From: Glutamicibacter sp. JL.03c
GTDB lineage: Bacteria; Actinomycetota; Actinomycetes; Actinomycetales; Micrococcaceae
NCBI RefSeq assembly: GCF_025854375.1
Contig: NZ_CP107575.1
Coordinates: 1,984,001-2,048,000, forward strand
Direction: 5' to 3'
Length of the DNA stretch: 64,000 nucleotides
Of the stretch, positions 32,447 through 42,290 are shown one piece after another. The position numbers were made by a program, and so were the translations under genes. Below the pieces are notes generated by a model. That model saw only the letters and a program-made list of their open reading frames with translations, ran no database searches and had not been told where the DNA came from. Each line of letters begins with the position of its first letter. The first letter of the stretch is position 1.

Positions 32447-34534
32447 CTAGGCGTGCCCGGCGGCCTTCATCTGGCGTAACTCCTTCTTCAATTCCGACAC
32501 CTCGTCACGGATGCGGGCGGCGAGCTCAAACTGCAGTTCGGCCGCCGCGGCATGCATCTGCCCGGTCATCTCCTCGATCTGCGACAGCAGGTCCTCGGCC
32601 GGTGCCGCAGCCAGGCCATCTTTGCGTACGCCCGAGGACGCTCTGGTGCGCTTCGCGTCCTTGGCCAGCCGGTTGTTGTTCAGCAGCTCCTGCGTGTCGG
32701 CATCCTCGCGCGCCAGCTGGTCGGTTATATCGGCGATCTTCTTGCGCAGCGGCATAGGGTCGATGCCGTGCTCCTTGTTATGCGCTTCCTGGATCGCGCG
32801 GCGGCGGTTCGTCTCCTCGATGGCCTGGTCCATGGCGTCGGTGATCTTGTCGGCGTACATGATCACCTGGCCCGACACATTACGCGCGGCGCGGCCGATG
32901 GTCTGGATCAGCGAGGTGGCCGAACGCAAGAAGCCCTGCTTGTCCGCGTCGAGAATGGCCACCAGCGACACCTCGGGCAGATCCAAGCCCTCACGCAGCA
33001 GGTTGATGCCCACCAGCACATCAAAGGATCCCATGCGCAGCTCGCGCAGCAGCTCCACACGGCGGATGGTATCCACGTCCGAGTGCAGGTACTGCACGCG
33101 CACCTGATGCTCGGTGAGGTAGTCGGTCAGGTCCTCGGCCATGCGCTTGGTCAGCGTGGTGACCAGGACGCGCTCATCACGGTCCACGCGCGTGCGGATC
33201 TCGTCCAGCAGGTCGTCAATCTGGCCCTTGGTGGGCTTGACGAGGATCTCCGGATCGATCAAGCCGGTCGGGCGGATGATCTGCTCCACGAACCCATCGG
33301 ACTTGCCCAGCTCGTACTTGCCGGGGGTAGCCGAAAGGTAGACCGTCTGGCCGATGCGCTCCAAGAACTCATCCCACTTCAGCGGGCGGTTGTCCATGGC
33401 GCTGGGCAGACGGAAACCGTGCTCCACCAGTGTGCGCTTGCGCGACATATCTCCCTCATACATGGCGCCGATCTGCGGCACGGTCACGTGCGACTCATCG
33501 ATCACGAGCAGGAAATCATCGGGGAAGTAATCCAGCAGGCAGTGCGGGGCGGATCCGGCATCCCGGCCGTCGATGTGGCGCGAGTAGTTCTCGATGCCGT
33601 TGCAGAAGCCCATCTGCTCCATCATTTCGAGGTCATAGGTGGTGCGCATGCGCAGCCGCTGGGCTTCGACCAGCTTGTTCTGGGATTCGAGTTCCTTCAA
33701 CCGCACCGCCAGCTCGTCCTCGATGCGCTTGATGGCCTTGCCCATGCGTTCAGCACCGGCCACATAGTGGCTGGCCGGGAAGATGTACATTTCGGTTTCT
33801 TCGCGGATCACCTCGCCGGTGACCGGGTGCAGGGTGTAGATGGCTTCGACTTCGTCGCCGAAGAACTCGATGCGCACTGCCTGCTCTTCGTACATCGGGA
33901 TGATCTCCACGGTGTCTCCGCGCACGCGGAAGGTGCCGCGGTGGAAGTCCATGTCATTGCGGGTGTACTGCATGGCCACAAACTGGCGCAGCATGGCATC
34001 GCGGTTCAGTTCCTCGCCGGCGCGTACGGTGACCATGCCGGCGACATATTCCTCCGGGGTGCCCAAGCCGTAGATGCACGATACCGTGGCAACCACGATG
34101 GTATCTCGCCGGGTCAGCAGGGAGTTGGTGGCCGAGTGGCGCAGCCGTTCGACTTCCTCGTTGATCGAGGAGTCCTTCTCGATGAAGGTATCAGTCTGCG
34201 GGACGTAGGCCTCGGGCTGGTAGTAGTCGTAATAGGAAACGAAGTACTCTACCGCGTTATTGGGCATCAGCTCGCGGAACTCATTGGCCAGCTGGGCGGC
34301 CAGCGTCTTGTTCTGCACCAGCACCAGGGTGGGACGCTGCACCTGCTCCACCAGCCACGCGGTAGTGGCGGATTTGCCGGTACCGGTGGCACCGAGCAGC
34401 ACAATGTCTTTTTCACCGTTGTTGATCCGCTCGGTCAGCTGCTTGATGGCCTGCGGCTGGTCGCCGGCTGGCTCGTATTCGCTGATGACTTCAAACGGGG
34501 CGACAACGCGCTTAATCGGCTGGGCAAGACTCAT
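32447..34534 (-). CDS. uvrB: UvrABC system protein B
   Basis: A 695-residue damage-verifying helicase of nucleotide excision repair. Walker [15 protein letters not shown] lies near residue 48, the beta-hairpin region is [12 protein letters not shown] near residue 102, DEXH is [10 protein letters not shown], and motif VI is QTIGRAARN. The C-terminal UVR domain (residues near 650-685) binds UvrC. No SOS-like box stands out directly upstream, unlike uvrA. The reading frame is intact and of normal family length. Confidence 0.97.
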   Translation of the reverse strand: MSLAQPIKRVVAPFEVISEYEPAGDQPQAIKQLTERINNGEKDIVLLGATGTGKSATTAWLVEQVQRPTLVLVQNKTLAAQLANEFRELMPNNAVEYFVSYYDYYQPEAYVPQTDTFIEKDSSINEEVERLRHSATNSLLTRRDTIVVATVSCIYGLGTPEEYVAGMVTVRAGEELNRDAMLRQFVAMQYTRNDMDFHRGTFRVRGDTVEIIPMYEEQAVRIEFFGDEVEAIYTLHPVTGEVIREETEMYIFPASHYVAGAERMGKAIKRIEDELAVRLKELESQNKLVEAQRLRMRTTYDLEMMEQMGFCNGIENYSRHIDGRDAGSAPHCLLDYFPDDFLLVIDESHVTVPQIGAMYEGDMSRKRTLVEHGFRLPSAMDNRPLKWDEFLERIGQTVYLSATPGKYELGKSDGFVEQIIRPTGLIDPEILVKPTKGQIDDLLDEIRTRVDRDERVLVTTLTKRMAEDLTDYLTEHQVRVQYLHSDVDTIRRVELLRELRMGSFDVLVGINLLREGLDLPEVSLVAILDADKQGFLRSATSLIQTIGRAARNVSGQVIMYADKITDAMDQAIEETNRRRAIQEAHNKEHGIDPMPLRKKIADITDQLAREDADTQELLNNNRLAKDAKRTRASSGVRKDGLAAAPAEDLLSQIEEMTGQMHAAAAELQFELAARIRDEVSELKKELRQMKAAGHA

Positions 34535-34608
34535 GCATCCAGCATATCCACTTGCCCCGACCGTTTGCCTCCCGCCCTAGCCGGCTATCAGCTTAAAGCG
34601 TCCAAAAG

Positions 34609-34857
34609 CTACTTGCGCATGCCGTATCGGATCGCATTGCGCCTGACCGTGCGCTGGATGCTGCTGCCGAAGAAGCCCACGGTCATGACGGTCGCGGTGA
34701 TGATCCCCAGCAACGCCAGCCACCCGGAAATGTAGACCACCGGCGAATACGGCCCCTGTTCCCGGCTGACGAATTCGGCACGCCCGCCGAAGCCGAGCCA
34801 GAGCACCAGTGCGAGGGCGAACGCGGCGAGCGTCGTCCATTTGCATACCTTGTACAC
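34609..34857 (-). CDS. Small two-helix membrane protein downstream of coaE
   Basis: An 82-residue protein with two membrane segments (about residues 9-25 and 41-64) and a basic C-terminus. The GTG start immediately follows the coaE TAA, and AGGAG six bases upstream lies within the end of coaE, so translation is coupled. No family is recognised. The tight spacing and good ribosome site argue that it is a real gene. Confidence 0.7.
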   Translation of the reverse strand: MYKVCKWTTLAAFALALVLWLGFGGRAEFVSREQGPYSPVVYISGWLALLGIITATVMTVGFFGSSIQRTVRRNAIRYGMRK

Positions 34858-35457
34858 TTATTCTCCTGCCGCCTTCGTTAACTGCTGATAGAGGGCGGCC
34901 ACGCGCCCCTGCAAATCTTCAAGCGTGCCAGAATTCTCCAGCACATGATCTGCCACCGCCATCCGCTGCTCATCGGTCGCCTGGGCGGCCATCCGGGAGC
35001 GGGCATCCTCCACGCTCCATCCGCGATCCTCGACCATCCGGCGGATGCGTTCGCCTGGCGGCGCTTGCACGACGATCACTGCGTCGAAGTTCTCGGCCTG
35101 CCCGGATTCAACCAGCAGCGGGATATCTTCGACCACCAGGGCGTCGGCGGGGGCCTTCTCGCGCAGCTCCCTGGCCGCCTGGCGCACCAGCGGATGCACA
35201 ATCGCGTTGAGCTTGAGCCGCTGCGGCTCCTCGGAAAAGACGATGGCACCAAGTGCCTTGCGGTCCAGGGAACCATCGGGAAGCAGGATTCCGGGGCCAA
35301 ACGTGTCCTTGATCGCAGCCAATCCCGGCGTCCCGGCGGCCACGACATCGCGCGCCAAGGCATCGGCATCGATCACCACCGCTCCGAGGTCGGCAAATTT
35401 AGCGGCCACCGCAGATTTTCCCGAGGCCACTCCCCCGGTCAGTCCCACATGCTTCAT
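34858..35457 (-). CDS. coaE: Dephospho-CoA kinase
   Basis: A 199-residue P-loop kinase catalysing the last step of coenzyme A synthesis. Walker A GLTGGVASGKSAV is at residues 5-17, DADALARDVV holds the catalytic Asp, and VEDIPLLVESG and the lid region ERIRRMVEDRGWS are typical. It is divergent from the IMPACT-family gene with only 25 bases between the starts. Length and motifs are normal for the single-domain form. Confidence 0.95.
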   Translation of the reverse strand: MKHVGLTGGVASGKSAVAAKFADLGAVVIDADALARDVVAAGTPGLAAIKDTFGPGILLPDGSLDRKALGAIVFSEEPQRLKLNAIVHPLVRQAARELREKAPADALVVEDIPLLVESGQAENFDAVIVVQAPPGERIRRMVEDRGWSVEDARSRMAAQATDEQRMAVADHVLENSGTLEDLQGRVAALYQQLTKAAGE

Positions 35458-35482
35458 GCGTCCACCCTATAAACTATTAGCG

Positions 35483-36157
35483 ATGAACACCAACGAATCG
35501 GTCGCGACCAGCTATACCACCTTGCATGGCCACAGCGTGCACGAGCTGGAATTCAAGCGCTCGCGCTTCATCACTTACCTCTATCGGGTCGAAACCGAAG
35601 TTCAGGCGCGCAACCACATCGCGGCCCTGCGCAAATCGCACTTCGATGCGCGGCACCATTGCACCGCTTTCATCCTCGGCCCCGACCGCACGACCCAGCG
35701 CTCCAACGACGACGGCGAGCCATCAGGCACCGCGGGCATCCCGATGCTTGACGCCCTGGCCAAACGCGAACTGCCCGATGGCACGCAGCTCTCGGACATC
35801 CTCGCGGTGGTGGTCCGGTACTTCGGCGGCATCAAGCTCGGTGCCGGAGGGCTGGTCCGCGCCTATTCCGAAGCGGTCTCCACCGCCTTGGATCACACCA
35901 CCCTCCTGCCCCGCCAGCGGCTGCGGATCTTCACCCTTCCCGCCGCCCACGCCAGCGCCGCGCGCTATGAGAACGAGCTGCGCGCCGCCGGCTACCAGGT
36001 CGAACCCACACAGTGGCAGGCCGAATCCGCTCTGGTGCACATCGGCGTCCCCGATACGCCAGAAGCCGCCGAAGAATTGCACGCCCACGTCGCCACGCTC
36101 ACCGCGGGCGCCGGACAACTGACCGCCGCCGAGACCCGATGGGTTGATCTGATTTGA
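35483..36157 (+). CDS. IMPACT/YigZ-family protein
   Basis: A 224-residue UPF0029 protein. The N-terminal domain carries KRSRFITYL, HHCTAFILG, DDGEPSGTAGIPML and VVRYFGGIKLGAGGLVRAY, the signature of the IMPACT family, and the C-terminal part is the DUF1949 ferredoxin-like domain. Relatives bind nucleic acids or ribosome-associated factors; the exact bacterial role is not settled. The ATG at 35483 is preferred over an in-frame extension overlapping coaE. Its TGA overlaps the TTG of the next gene. Confidence 0.9.
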   Translation: MNTNESVATSYTTLHGHSVHELEFKRSRFITYLYRVETEVQARNHIAALRKSHFDARHHCTAFILGPDRTTQRSNDDGEPSGTAGIPMLDALAKRELPDGTQLSDILAVVVRYFGGIKLGAGGLVRAYSEAVSTALDHTTLLPRQRLRIFTLPAAHASAARYENELRAAGYQVEPTQWQAESALVHIGVPDTPEAAEELHAHVATLTAGAGQLTAAETRWVDLI

Positions 36158-37317
36158 ATCCCGCGCCCGAAAATACCGCCGATCTGGCGGCGCTGCTGAG
36201 CGGACTGCGCCGCTGGCCTGACGTTCAAGCGCCCAACCTCTACGCCGCCGATGCCGCCGACCGGTTGATCCTGGACACCGCGGCCACGGCCCTGGCCAGC
36301 ACCGGCTGGCCCTCTAGTGTGGCCATCGTCGGCGATCATTACGGCGCCCTGGCACTCGGGGCCCTGGCCTTGGGCAGCACCACGGTGCGCGTGCACACCG
36401 ACTCGCTGACCGCCCGCCGGGCGATCGAGGCCAACCTGCGCCAGCTGCTGCCTGAACGCGCTGAACAGGTCCGCTTCCTCCCGCTGGCTGATGTGGCCGA
36501 TCAGAGTGCCACGATCCTGCTGGCGCTGCCGCGCGGACTGGATGTGCTTGACGAACAGCTCGCCGCGATCACCGCCACCTGCTCCCCCGAGGCCAAGGTC
36601 TTCGCCGGCGGCCGCATCAAGCATATGAGCCGCTCGATGAATGAGGTGCTCGCCAGCCGTTTCACCCGTGTGGATGTGTCCCTGGCCCGGCAGAAGGCCC
36701 GCGTCCTCACCGCCACCGTGCCACGGCCCAAACAACCCGCCAGCAGCTTGCCCGCCACTGCAACCCACCGGGTCAACGGGACCGGTTTCACCCTGCAGGC
36801 CGGGGCGGCCACCTTCGGCGCGGCGCGCCTGGATCCGGGCACCAGGCTGCTCCTGGGGCATCTGCCGGACCTGTCCGCCCACGCCTCCCTCGTGGATCTG
36901 GCCTGTGGAAATGGCTCCATCGGCATCTACGCCGCCCTCACCCACCCGCAGCTGCAGGTGGTCGCGTCCGATCACTCGGCCTCCGCCGTGGCATCCACCC
37001 TGGCGGCGGCGCACCTGAACTCTGTGGCCGATCGAATCACCGCCACCCAAGATGACGCGCTCAGCCGGCTGCCCGATGCTTCAGCCACTCTCGTCACCCT
37101 GAACCCGCCCTTCCACATCGGCAATACGGTGACCGCCGACATCGCCTTCAAGCTCATCGACGACGCGGCCCGCGTCCTGGCCCCCGGTGGCACATTGTTA
37201 TGCGTGTTCAACTCGCATCTGCGTTACCGCTCGGAGCTGTCCCGCCGCGTCGGGCCGACTTCCCAGCTGGCCCGGGACAAGACCTTCACCGTGACCAGTT
37301 CGATCAAGGCCGCCTGA
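36154..37317 (+). CDS. RsmC/RlmG-type rRNA guanine methyltransferase
   Basis: A 387-residue protein made of two related domains. The C-terminal one has the SAM motif VDLACGNGSIGIYAA near residue 249 and the catalytic TLNPPFHIG (NPPF) near residue 313, as in RsmC and RlmG, which methylate guanine N2 in rRNA. The N-terminal half is a degenerate copy. The start is a TTG overlapping the upstream stop as TTGA, a coupling signal. Which rRNA position it modifies cannot be read from sequence. Confidence 0.85.
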   Translation: MNPAPENTADLAALLSGLRRWPDVQAPNLYAADAADRLILDTAATALASTGWPSSVAIVGDHYGALALGALALGSTTVRVHTDSLTARRAIEANLRQLLPERAEQVRFLPLADVADQSATILLALPRGLDVLDEQLAAITATCSPEAKVFAGGRIKHMSRSMNEVLASRFTRVDVSLARQKARVLTATVPRPKQPASSLPATATHRVNGTGFTLQAGAATFGAARLDPGTRLLLGHLPDLSAHASLVDLACGNGSIGIYAALTHPQLQVVASDHSASAVASTLAAAHLNSVADRITATQDDALSRLPDASATLVTLNPPFHIGNTVTADIAFKLIDDAARVLAPGGTLLCVFNSHLRYRSELSRRVGPTSQLARDKTFTVTSSIKAA

Positions 37318-37380
37318 GGCTTTTTCCACATCTCGCGCCCGCCCGTCCCGGACCGGGACCCGCCATCGCATTCTTGGTCC

Positions 37381-39028
37381 ATGAGCGATTCGATCGGCCG
37401 GGCCATTGCCAGCCTCACCTACGCGATCCAGGACAACCCGGTGCTCACTGCCGAGGACGCCCTGCAGATCGCCACGCTCATTCCGACCCTGCACCAGAGC
37501 ATCGCCCCAGATTCCGTTGCAGGGTCGGATCCCCAATCCGCCGCGCAGCAGGATCCGCGCTTCGCCATCGCACTGGCCAGCAGCGCCGAAGCCGCCGCCC
37601 ATGAGGCCCTGCGCACCCAAACCCTTGCCACCCATCTGGTCGAATCCACGGCGGCTCACACGCTGACCTCCGACGAGTTGGAGGCGGTCCGCTCGGGAAC
37701 CATTGATTTCACCCGCGAGGCCCATCGAAGCGGACAGCGCCCCGGATTCCGCAACAGCACTGACCTGCTCGCTTCCTGGTTGCGCCTGGAGAATTTCGAG
37801 GCTAAACGGCGCATAGCTTCAGCGCATCATGTCTTTGCGCAATTCGATTACCAGCACCAGCAGTTCCCGGCGCAGTTTCCGCTGATGGCACAGCGGTTCC
37901 AGGATGCGTCCCGCCCCGCCCGCTGAAGCCTTATCCGCCGCCCGCCGGCTCAGTTCGCTTGAACGGCAACGCGGCGAATTCGACGCACCAACAACTTCCA
38001 CGATCCGCACCGAGGACGGCGAGCTGCTTGAATCGCTCGTGGATCTGGAGATGGACGAACCCGATACCACGACCCGCCGCAGGAGGATCAACGGCATCCT
38101 CAAAACCGCCCGAGAGCGGCAATCGGAAGAAGAACCCGAAGCGCAGGAAGGCGTCTTCCGCAAAGGCAAGCGCCGCGGTTTGGTCTTCTATGAGATTGCC
38201 CTGCGCCCCTTGCGATCCGAGCTCTTCGAATCTGCGCTGGCCCAAAGCGATAATCCCCGATCCCAGGCAGGCCAGGCAGCCCGCGAGGCGTTCTCCGAGG
38301 ATGCCGGACAGGACGCCGGCTCCACCAGCGGCCATCCGGATTTCGTCACCGATGAAGAGGCCACATCCAGCGAAGCAGAAGAACCTGCCCCGATCACTCC
38401 TGCCGCGCGCCGGCTCAACGCCCTGATGCTATTGCTCGGGCTCAACGCCAAGAGCATCAAGCGTCTGCTGGATCGGCATCGGGACCCAGCGCCCGGTTCC
38501 GATCCTCCGCCGTCAGAAGGCGAGGATCCGGATTTGCCAGTGATCGCTCCTCAGGTGGTGGTCACGTTGACGCTGGACGAACTGGAAGGCCGGGCGAAGA
38601 CCCATGGAATCACCGCACATGGATTCAGCCTTGGCCCCACCGAGTTGCGACAGGCCCTGGCCAAAGCCAAGATCATTCCAATGGTGCTAGGTGGCAAGGG
38701 CGAAATCCTGGACATCGGGCGAAGCCAACGCAGGCATCCCCGCTACATGCGGCTCGGGATATCGGTACGCGATGGCGGATGCATTGTTCCGGGATGCACA
38801 ATGGACCCAGAACGATGCAATATCCATCACATCAAGTTCTGGTCCGAGGGCGGAGTCACGGCAGTCTACTGGAGCGCCATGCTTTGCGACACCCATCATC
38901 ATGACGTGCATGCCGGGTTGATTAAGGTCATCCCCGATGGCGGTGTCCCGAAGGTGATCCTTCCACGCTTCATGGACCCCATGCAGACCCCGGTACGCAA
39001 CCGATACAACCTCATGCAGGCTGCCTAG
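37381..39028 (+). pseudogene. DUF222/HNH endonuclease-family gene split by a frameshift
   Basis: Two overlapping frames, 37381-37926 (181 residues) and 37904-39028 (374 residues), together read as one DUF222-HNH (13E12-type) protein: LLASWLRLENFEAKRR belongs to the DUF222 N-terminus and ALSAARRLSSLE continues it after a +1 change in a C-rich stretch at about 37907-37922. The C-terminal HNH region is CIVPGCTMDPERCNIHHIKF, then LCDTHHHDVH. The Asn expected five residues before the LC Cys is Trp here (YWSAMLC), which should weaken nuclease activity. A coupled two-gene reading is possible but less likely. This family often occurs in many decayed copies in actinobacteria. Confidence 0.65.
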
Positions 39029-39039
39029 ATTCCGGATCC

Positions 39040-40347
39040 TCAGGCCAAGAATGGTCGCGCGCCGGCAACTCGCACGGCTTCAGCGTTGATTCCCAGCGTA
39101 CGCAGGTTGATGCGGTCGATTTCCGGGCTGCCGGCCTCGTCGAGCGTTTCCGGCACAATCGTGTTACCGGCCGGATTAACCACTTTTAGCTCGCGCTTGG
39201 TGCGGCTCAACGGTTCGCGAGCAGCAAGCGGAGCATAGTATTCGCTGGCCAGTTGGCCACCGCCGTATGACCATGGCGAACGCACGGCCACCGGGCGGGA
39301 GCCCCAGCCGGTGAGCCCGACAATGTTCATGCGCAACTGCTGTCCCTTCAGGATTCTTCCGGTGAGGCGGTCACCATAAACCCAAGGCTGGTCGGCAATC
39401 TGCAAGAATTCGCTGTGGCTGAGCTCATTGACCGCGTCAATACCATGTTCCCGGCAGAAGTCGGATGCAAAAATGAACCTCGGATCCACGAATTCCTTCT
39501 TGCTCTCGTTTTTCTCGGCGTCCCGGCAACTGCATTTCAAGGTCTCCTGCTCGATGAGGATCGCCTGTCCCAACGCCCGCAGCCCGGTCGGGCCGATCTG
39601 CACGTCCGCGGGAATCTCCAACGCGAAAATCCCAACTGATCGACTGCTGATCCAGCGCAGGGTGCTGAGGATGAAGCAGAGCGCCAGCAATACCAGCGCT
39701 GCAATCAAATCGAATCGGTACCCAGCATCAAGATCGGCCAAGGAATGGACCTCGGTACTGAAGTATTGCCACACCAGCCGGAGGGCCGGATAGGCCAGCG
39801 CTCCCAATGCCAGACTCCACATTGCGGGAGGCAGATATTTGGTGATGCCGAACGAACGCGTCTGTTGAGGTTCCACCGCGAGCGTCCCGGTGGCTTCTCT
39901 GCGCCAGCTACGCAGCAGAGCGCGAAATCTCGCGTCGCTGCACGCAACAAGGACTGCGAGCACGACGTAGTAAGCCAGCGCAAACATCACCATTGCTTGA
40001 ATACCATCGTGGCTGGACTGCCAAGAGGCGATCGCGCCGGTGAGCGCCAGGCCCAACCACGGCGCTTGCCTGCCGCTACCAGCAACTACGGCCAGCACGA
40101 ACGCTACCATCGAGAAAGAGATCAAATCCCATAGCGTACCGCCCGCAGCTGCCAGCACGCCGAGTTGTCCATGCTGAATTAGCAACAAGATCGCCATAGG
40201 GAGCCACACGCAGATGGCGAGCCAGAAATCCGGGAAGGTGCGAGGTACCGCAGCCCACTCTTCGCGCGTCACCTGACGCAAGGCCATCAGCTTTCGGGCC
40301 CCCTCACCTGCTCTAGTGCTGGCCGTTTCGCGACTTCCGGTCCACAT
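39040..40347 (-). CDS. Membrane protein of unknown function
   Basis: A 435-residue protein. The N-terminal 240 residues carry about seven hydrophobic segments (first near 40-57, last near 214-232). The C-terminal 190 residues are soluble and contain a Cys pair (CSCRDAEKNESKKE) and IFASDFCREHGID. The ATG at 40347 has GGGAG eight bases upstream. I do not recognise a family. It lies between the DUF222/HNH gene and rpsA and appears to be a single transcription unit. Confidence 0.7.
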   Translation of the reverse strand: MWTGSRETASTRAGEGARKLMALRQVTREEWAAVPRTFPDFWLAICVWLPMAILLLIQHGQLGVLAAAGGTLWDLISFSMVAFVLAVVAGSGRQAPWLGLALTGAIASWQSSHDGIQAMVMFALAYYVVLAVLVACSDARFRALLRSWRREATGTLAVEPQQTRSFGITKYLPPAMWSLALGALAYPALRLVWQYFSTEVHSLADLDAGYRFDLIAALVLLALCFILSTLRWISSRSVGIFALEIPADVQIGPTGLRALGQAILIEQETLKCSCRDAEKNESKKEFVDPRFIFASDFCREHGIDAVNELSHSEFLQIADQPWVYGDRLTGRILKGQQLRMNIVGLTGWGSRPVAVRSPWSYGGGQLASEYYAPLAAREPLSRTKRELKVVNPAGNTIVPETLDEAGSPEIDRINLRTLGINAEAVRVAGARPFLA

Positions 40348-40512
40348 AATTAGACTCCCGCCACCCTTTTATGCAGTTCATTCGTATGGTTTTAGTCTAT
40401 CTGTGGCAGGTTTTCGAGTCCGTCCTCCCTGGGAGCTATTCCAATCCACTGCGCGTCAGCAGAAGTAGTGACATCGGACTTCAGGGAATACCACGGGTGC
40501 GAGCTTAAACCG

Positions 40513-40544
40513 CAAAGGCCCAACCCTTGCGGGTTGGACCTTTG
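40513..40544 (-). terminator. Hairpin terminator downstream of rpsA
   Basis: A stem of about 14 base pairs with one mismatch (40513-40526 with 40531-40544) and the stable loop TTGC (GCAA on the transcript) starts 50 bases after the rpsA stop codon. The arms include AAAGG/CCTTT, as in many actinobacterial terminators. Confidence 0.7.
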
Positions 40545-40593
40545 TGAATCAGCTAAGGCTAATCAGGATTTCTGCACGAGGCAGCATCCTAAA

Positions 40594-42072
40594 TTAGTTG
40601 CCGGTCAGCTTCTCGCGCAGTGCTGCAAGAGCTTCGTCGGAAGCCAGAGTACCTGCATCGGTGGCTGGAGCCTCCGAGGAGTACGAAGCTGGTGCTGGCT
40701 CGTTGGCACCGGCGGCAGCAGCAGGCTCTGCTTCTGCGTCGGCTACGATTGCTGCAGCAACCTGCTTCTTGTGTGCTTCCCAACGCTCCTGAGCAGCGGC
40801 GTACTGTGCTTCCCATGCTGCGCGCTGGGTGTCGAAGCCCTCGAGCCATTCGTTCGACTCTGGGTCGAAGCCCTCTGGGTACTTGTAGTTGCCGGCCTCG
40901 TCGTACTCTGCAGCCATGCCGTAGAGTGCTGGGTCGAACTCGGTGCCCTCTGGGTCGACGCCTTCATTAGCCTGCTTGAGCGACAGCGAGATGCGGCGGC
41001 GCTCCAGATCGATGTCGATAACCTTGACGAACAGCTCGTCGCCAACGGAGACAACCTGCTCAGCCAGTTCAACGTGGCGAACTGCAAGCTCGGAGATGTG
41101 AACCAGGCCTTCGATGCCGTCTTCGACGCGCACGAACGCACCGAATGGAACCAGCTTGGTAACCTTGCCCGGTACAACCTGACCCAGTGCGTGGGTGCGG
41201 GCGAAAGTCTGCCAAGGATCTTCCTGGGTAGCCTTCAGCGACAGGGAAACGCGCTCGCGGTCCAGATCGACTTCGAGAACCTCTACGGTTACTTCCTGGC
41301 CAACCTCGACAACCTCGGATGGGTGGTCGATGTGCTTCCAGGACAGCTCCGAAACGTGCACCAGGCCGTCTACGCCGCCCAGGTCCACGAAGGCACCGAA
41401 GTTGACGATGGAGGAAACAACGCCCGGACGAACCTGGCCCTTTTCCAGCTTGTTGAGGAAGGTCGAGCGAACCTCGGACTGGGTCTGCTCCAGCCATGCA
41501 CGGCGGGACAGCACAACGTTGTTGCGGTTCTTGTCCAGCTCGATGATCTTGGCTTCGATTTCCTGGCCGATGTATGGAGCCAGGTCGCGCACACGGCGCA
41601 TCTCGACGAGCGATGCTGGCAGGAAGCCACGCAGGCCGATGTCCAGGATGAGGCCACCCTTGACAACCTCGATGACGGTACCGGTAACGACGCCGTCCTC
41701 TTCCTTGATCTTTTCGATGTCGCCCCAAGCACGCTCGTACTGAGCACGCTTCTTGGACAGGATCAGGCGGCCTTCCTTGTCTTCCTTGGTCAGAACCAAG
41801 GCTTCGACGCTGTCGCCAACGGTGACAACTTCACCTGGGTCAACGTCGTGCTTGATGGAAAGCTCGCGGGAAGGGATGACACCTTCGGTCTTGTAACCGA
41901 TGTCGAGCAGAACTTCGTCGTGGTCAACCTTGACGACGGTGCCTTCGACGAGGTCACCATCGTTGAAGTACTTGATGGTGGCATCGACTGCGGCCAAGAA
42001 GTCCTCAGCAGATCCAATGTCGTTGATTGCGACGACTGGTGCGCTGTTGTTCTCGTTCGAGGTGATGGTCAT
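40594..42072 (-). CDS. rpsA: 30S ribosomal protein S1
   Basis: A 492-residue protein with four S1 RNA-binding domains (starting near residues 37, 123, 208 and 293; for example GDLVEGTVVKVDHDEVLLDIG and PGVVSSIVNFGAFVDLGGVDG) and a long acidic, Ala-rich tail. It binds mRNA at the 30S subunit. Four repeats is the usual actinobacterial layout, against six in E. coli. A convincing promoter lies about 115 bases upstream. A 561-codon frame on the opposite strand is a shadow. Confidence 0.96.
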   Translation of the reverse strand: MTITSNENNSAPVVAINDIGSAEDFLAAVDATIKYFNDGDLVEGTVVKVDHDEVLLDIGYKTEGVIPSRELSIKHDVDPGEVVTVGDSVEALVLTKEDKEGRLILSKKRAQYERAWGDIEKIKEEDGVVTGTVIEVVKGGLILDIGLRGFLPASLVEMRRVRDLAPYIGQEIEAKIIELDKNRNNVVLSRRAWLEQTQSEVRSTFLNKLEKGQVRPGVVSSIVNFGAFVDLGGVDGLVHVSELSWKHIDHPSEVVEVGQEVTVEVLEVDLDRERVSLSLKATQEDPWQTFARTHALGQVVPGKVTKLVPFGAFVRVEDGIEGLVHISELAVRHVELAEQVVSVGDELFVKVIDIDLERRRISLSLKQANEGVDPEGTEFDPALYGMAAEYDEAGNYKYPEGFDPESNEWLEGFDTQRAAWEAQYAAAQERWEAHKKQVAAAIVADAEAEPAAAAGANEPAPASYSSEAPATDAGTLASDEALAALREKLTGN

Positions 42073-42186
42073 GTAGTAGGGACTCCGATGTGGATAGATT
42101 TGGTCAGTCGAAACCCCGGAAGTCCCGGAATTTCGAGCGGGTATAACTTATAGGCGGCCACAACTGGTGCCATGGCACGCTGTACA

Positions 42187-42216
42187 AGTCTACGCGTATA
42201 CCAGAGTGCGGGTCAA
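42187..42216 (-). promoter_or_regulatory. Sigma-70-type promoter of rpsA
   Basis: Minus-strand TTGACC (42216-42211) and TAGACT (42192-42187) are separated by 18 bases. This gives a leader of roughly 105 bases before rpsA, with a perfect palindrome GTGCCATGGCAC at 42167-42178 that could fold in the leader. Confidence 0.6.
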
Positions 42217-42290
42217 AGCGTAACCCACTAACATCCACGTCAGCATTTTGTGAACTTCGTCATAACAAGCAGTTGAAGCGGCCCCTGCCG

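Noticed and set aside
40468-42153. A 561-codon open frame on the plus strand
   Set aside because: Antisense shadow of rpsA; low-complexity Val/Leu/Asp-rich translation without domains.
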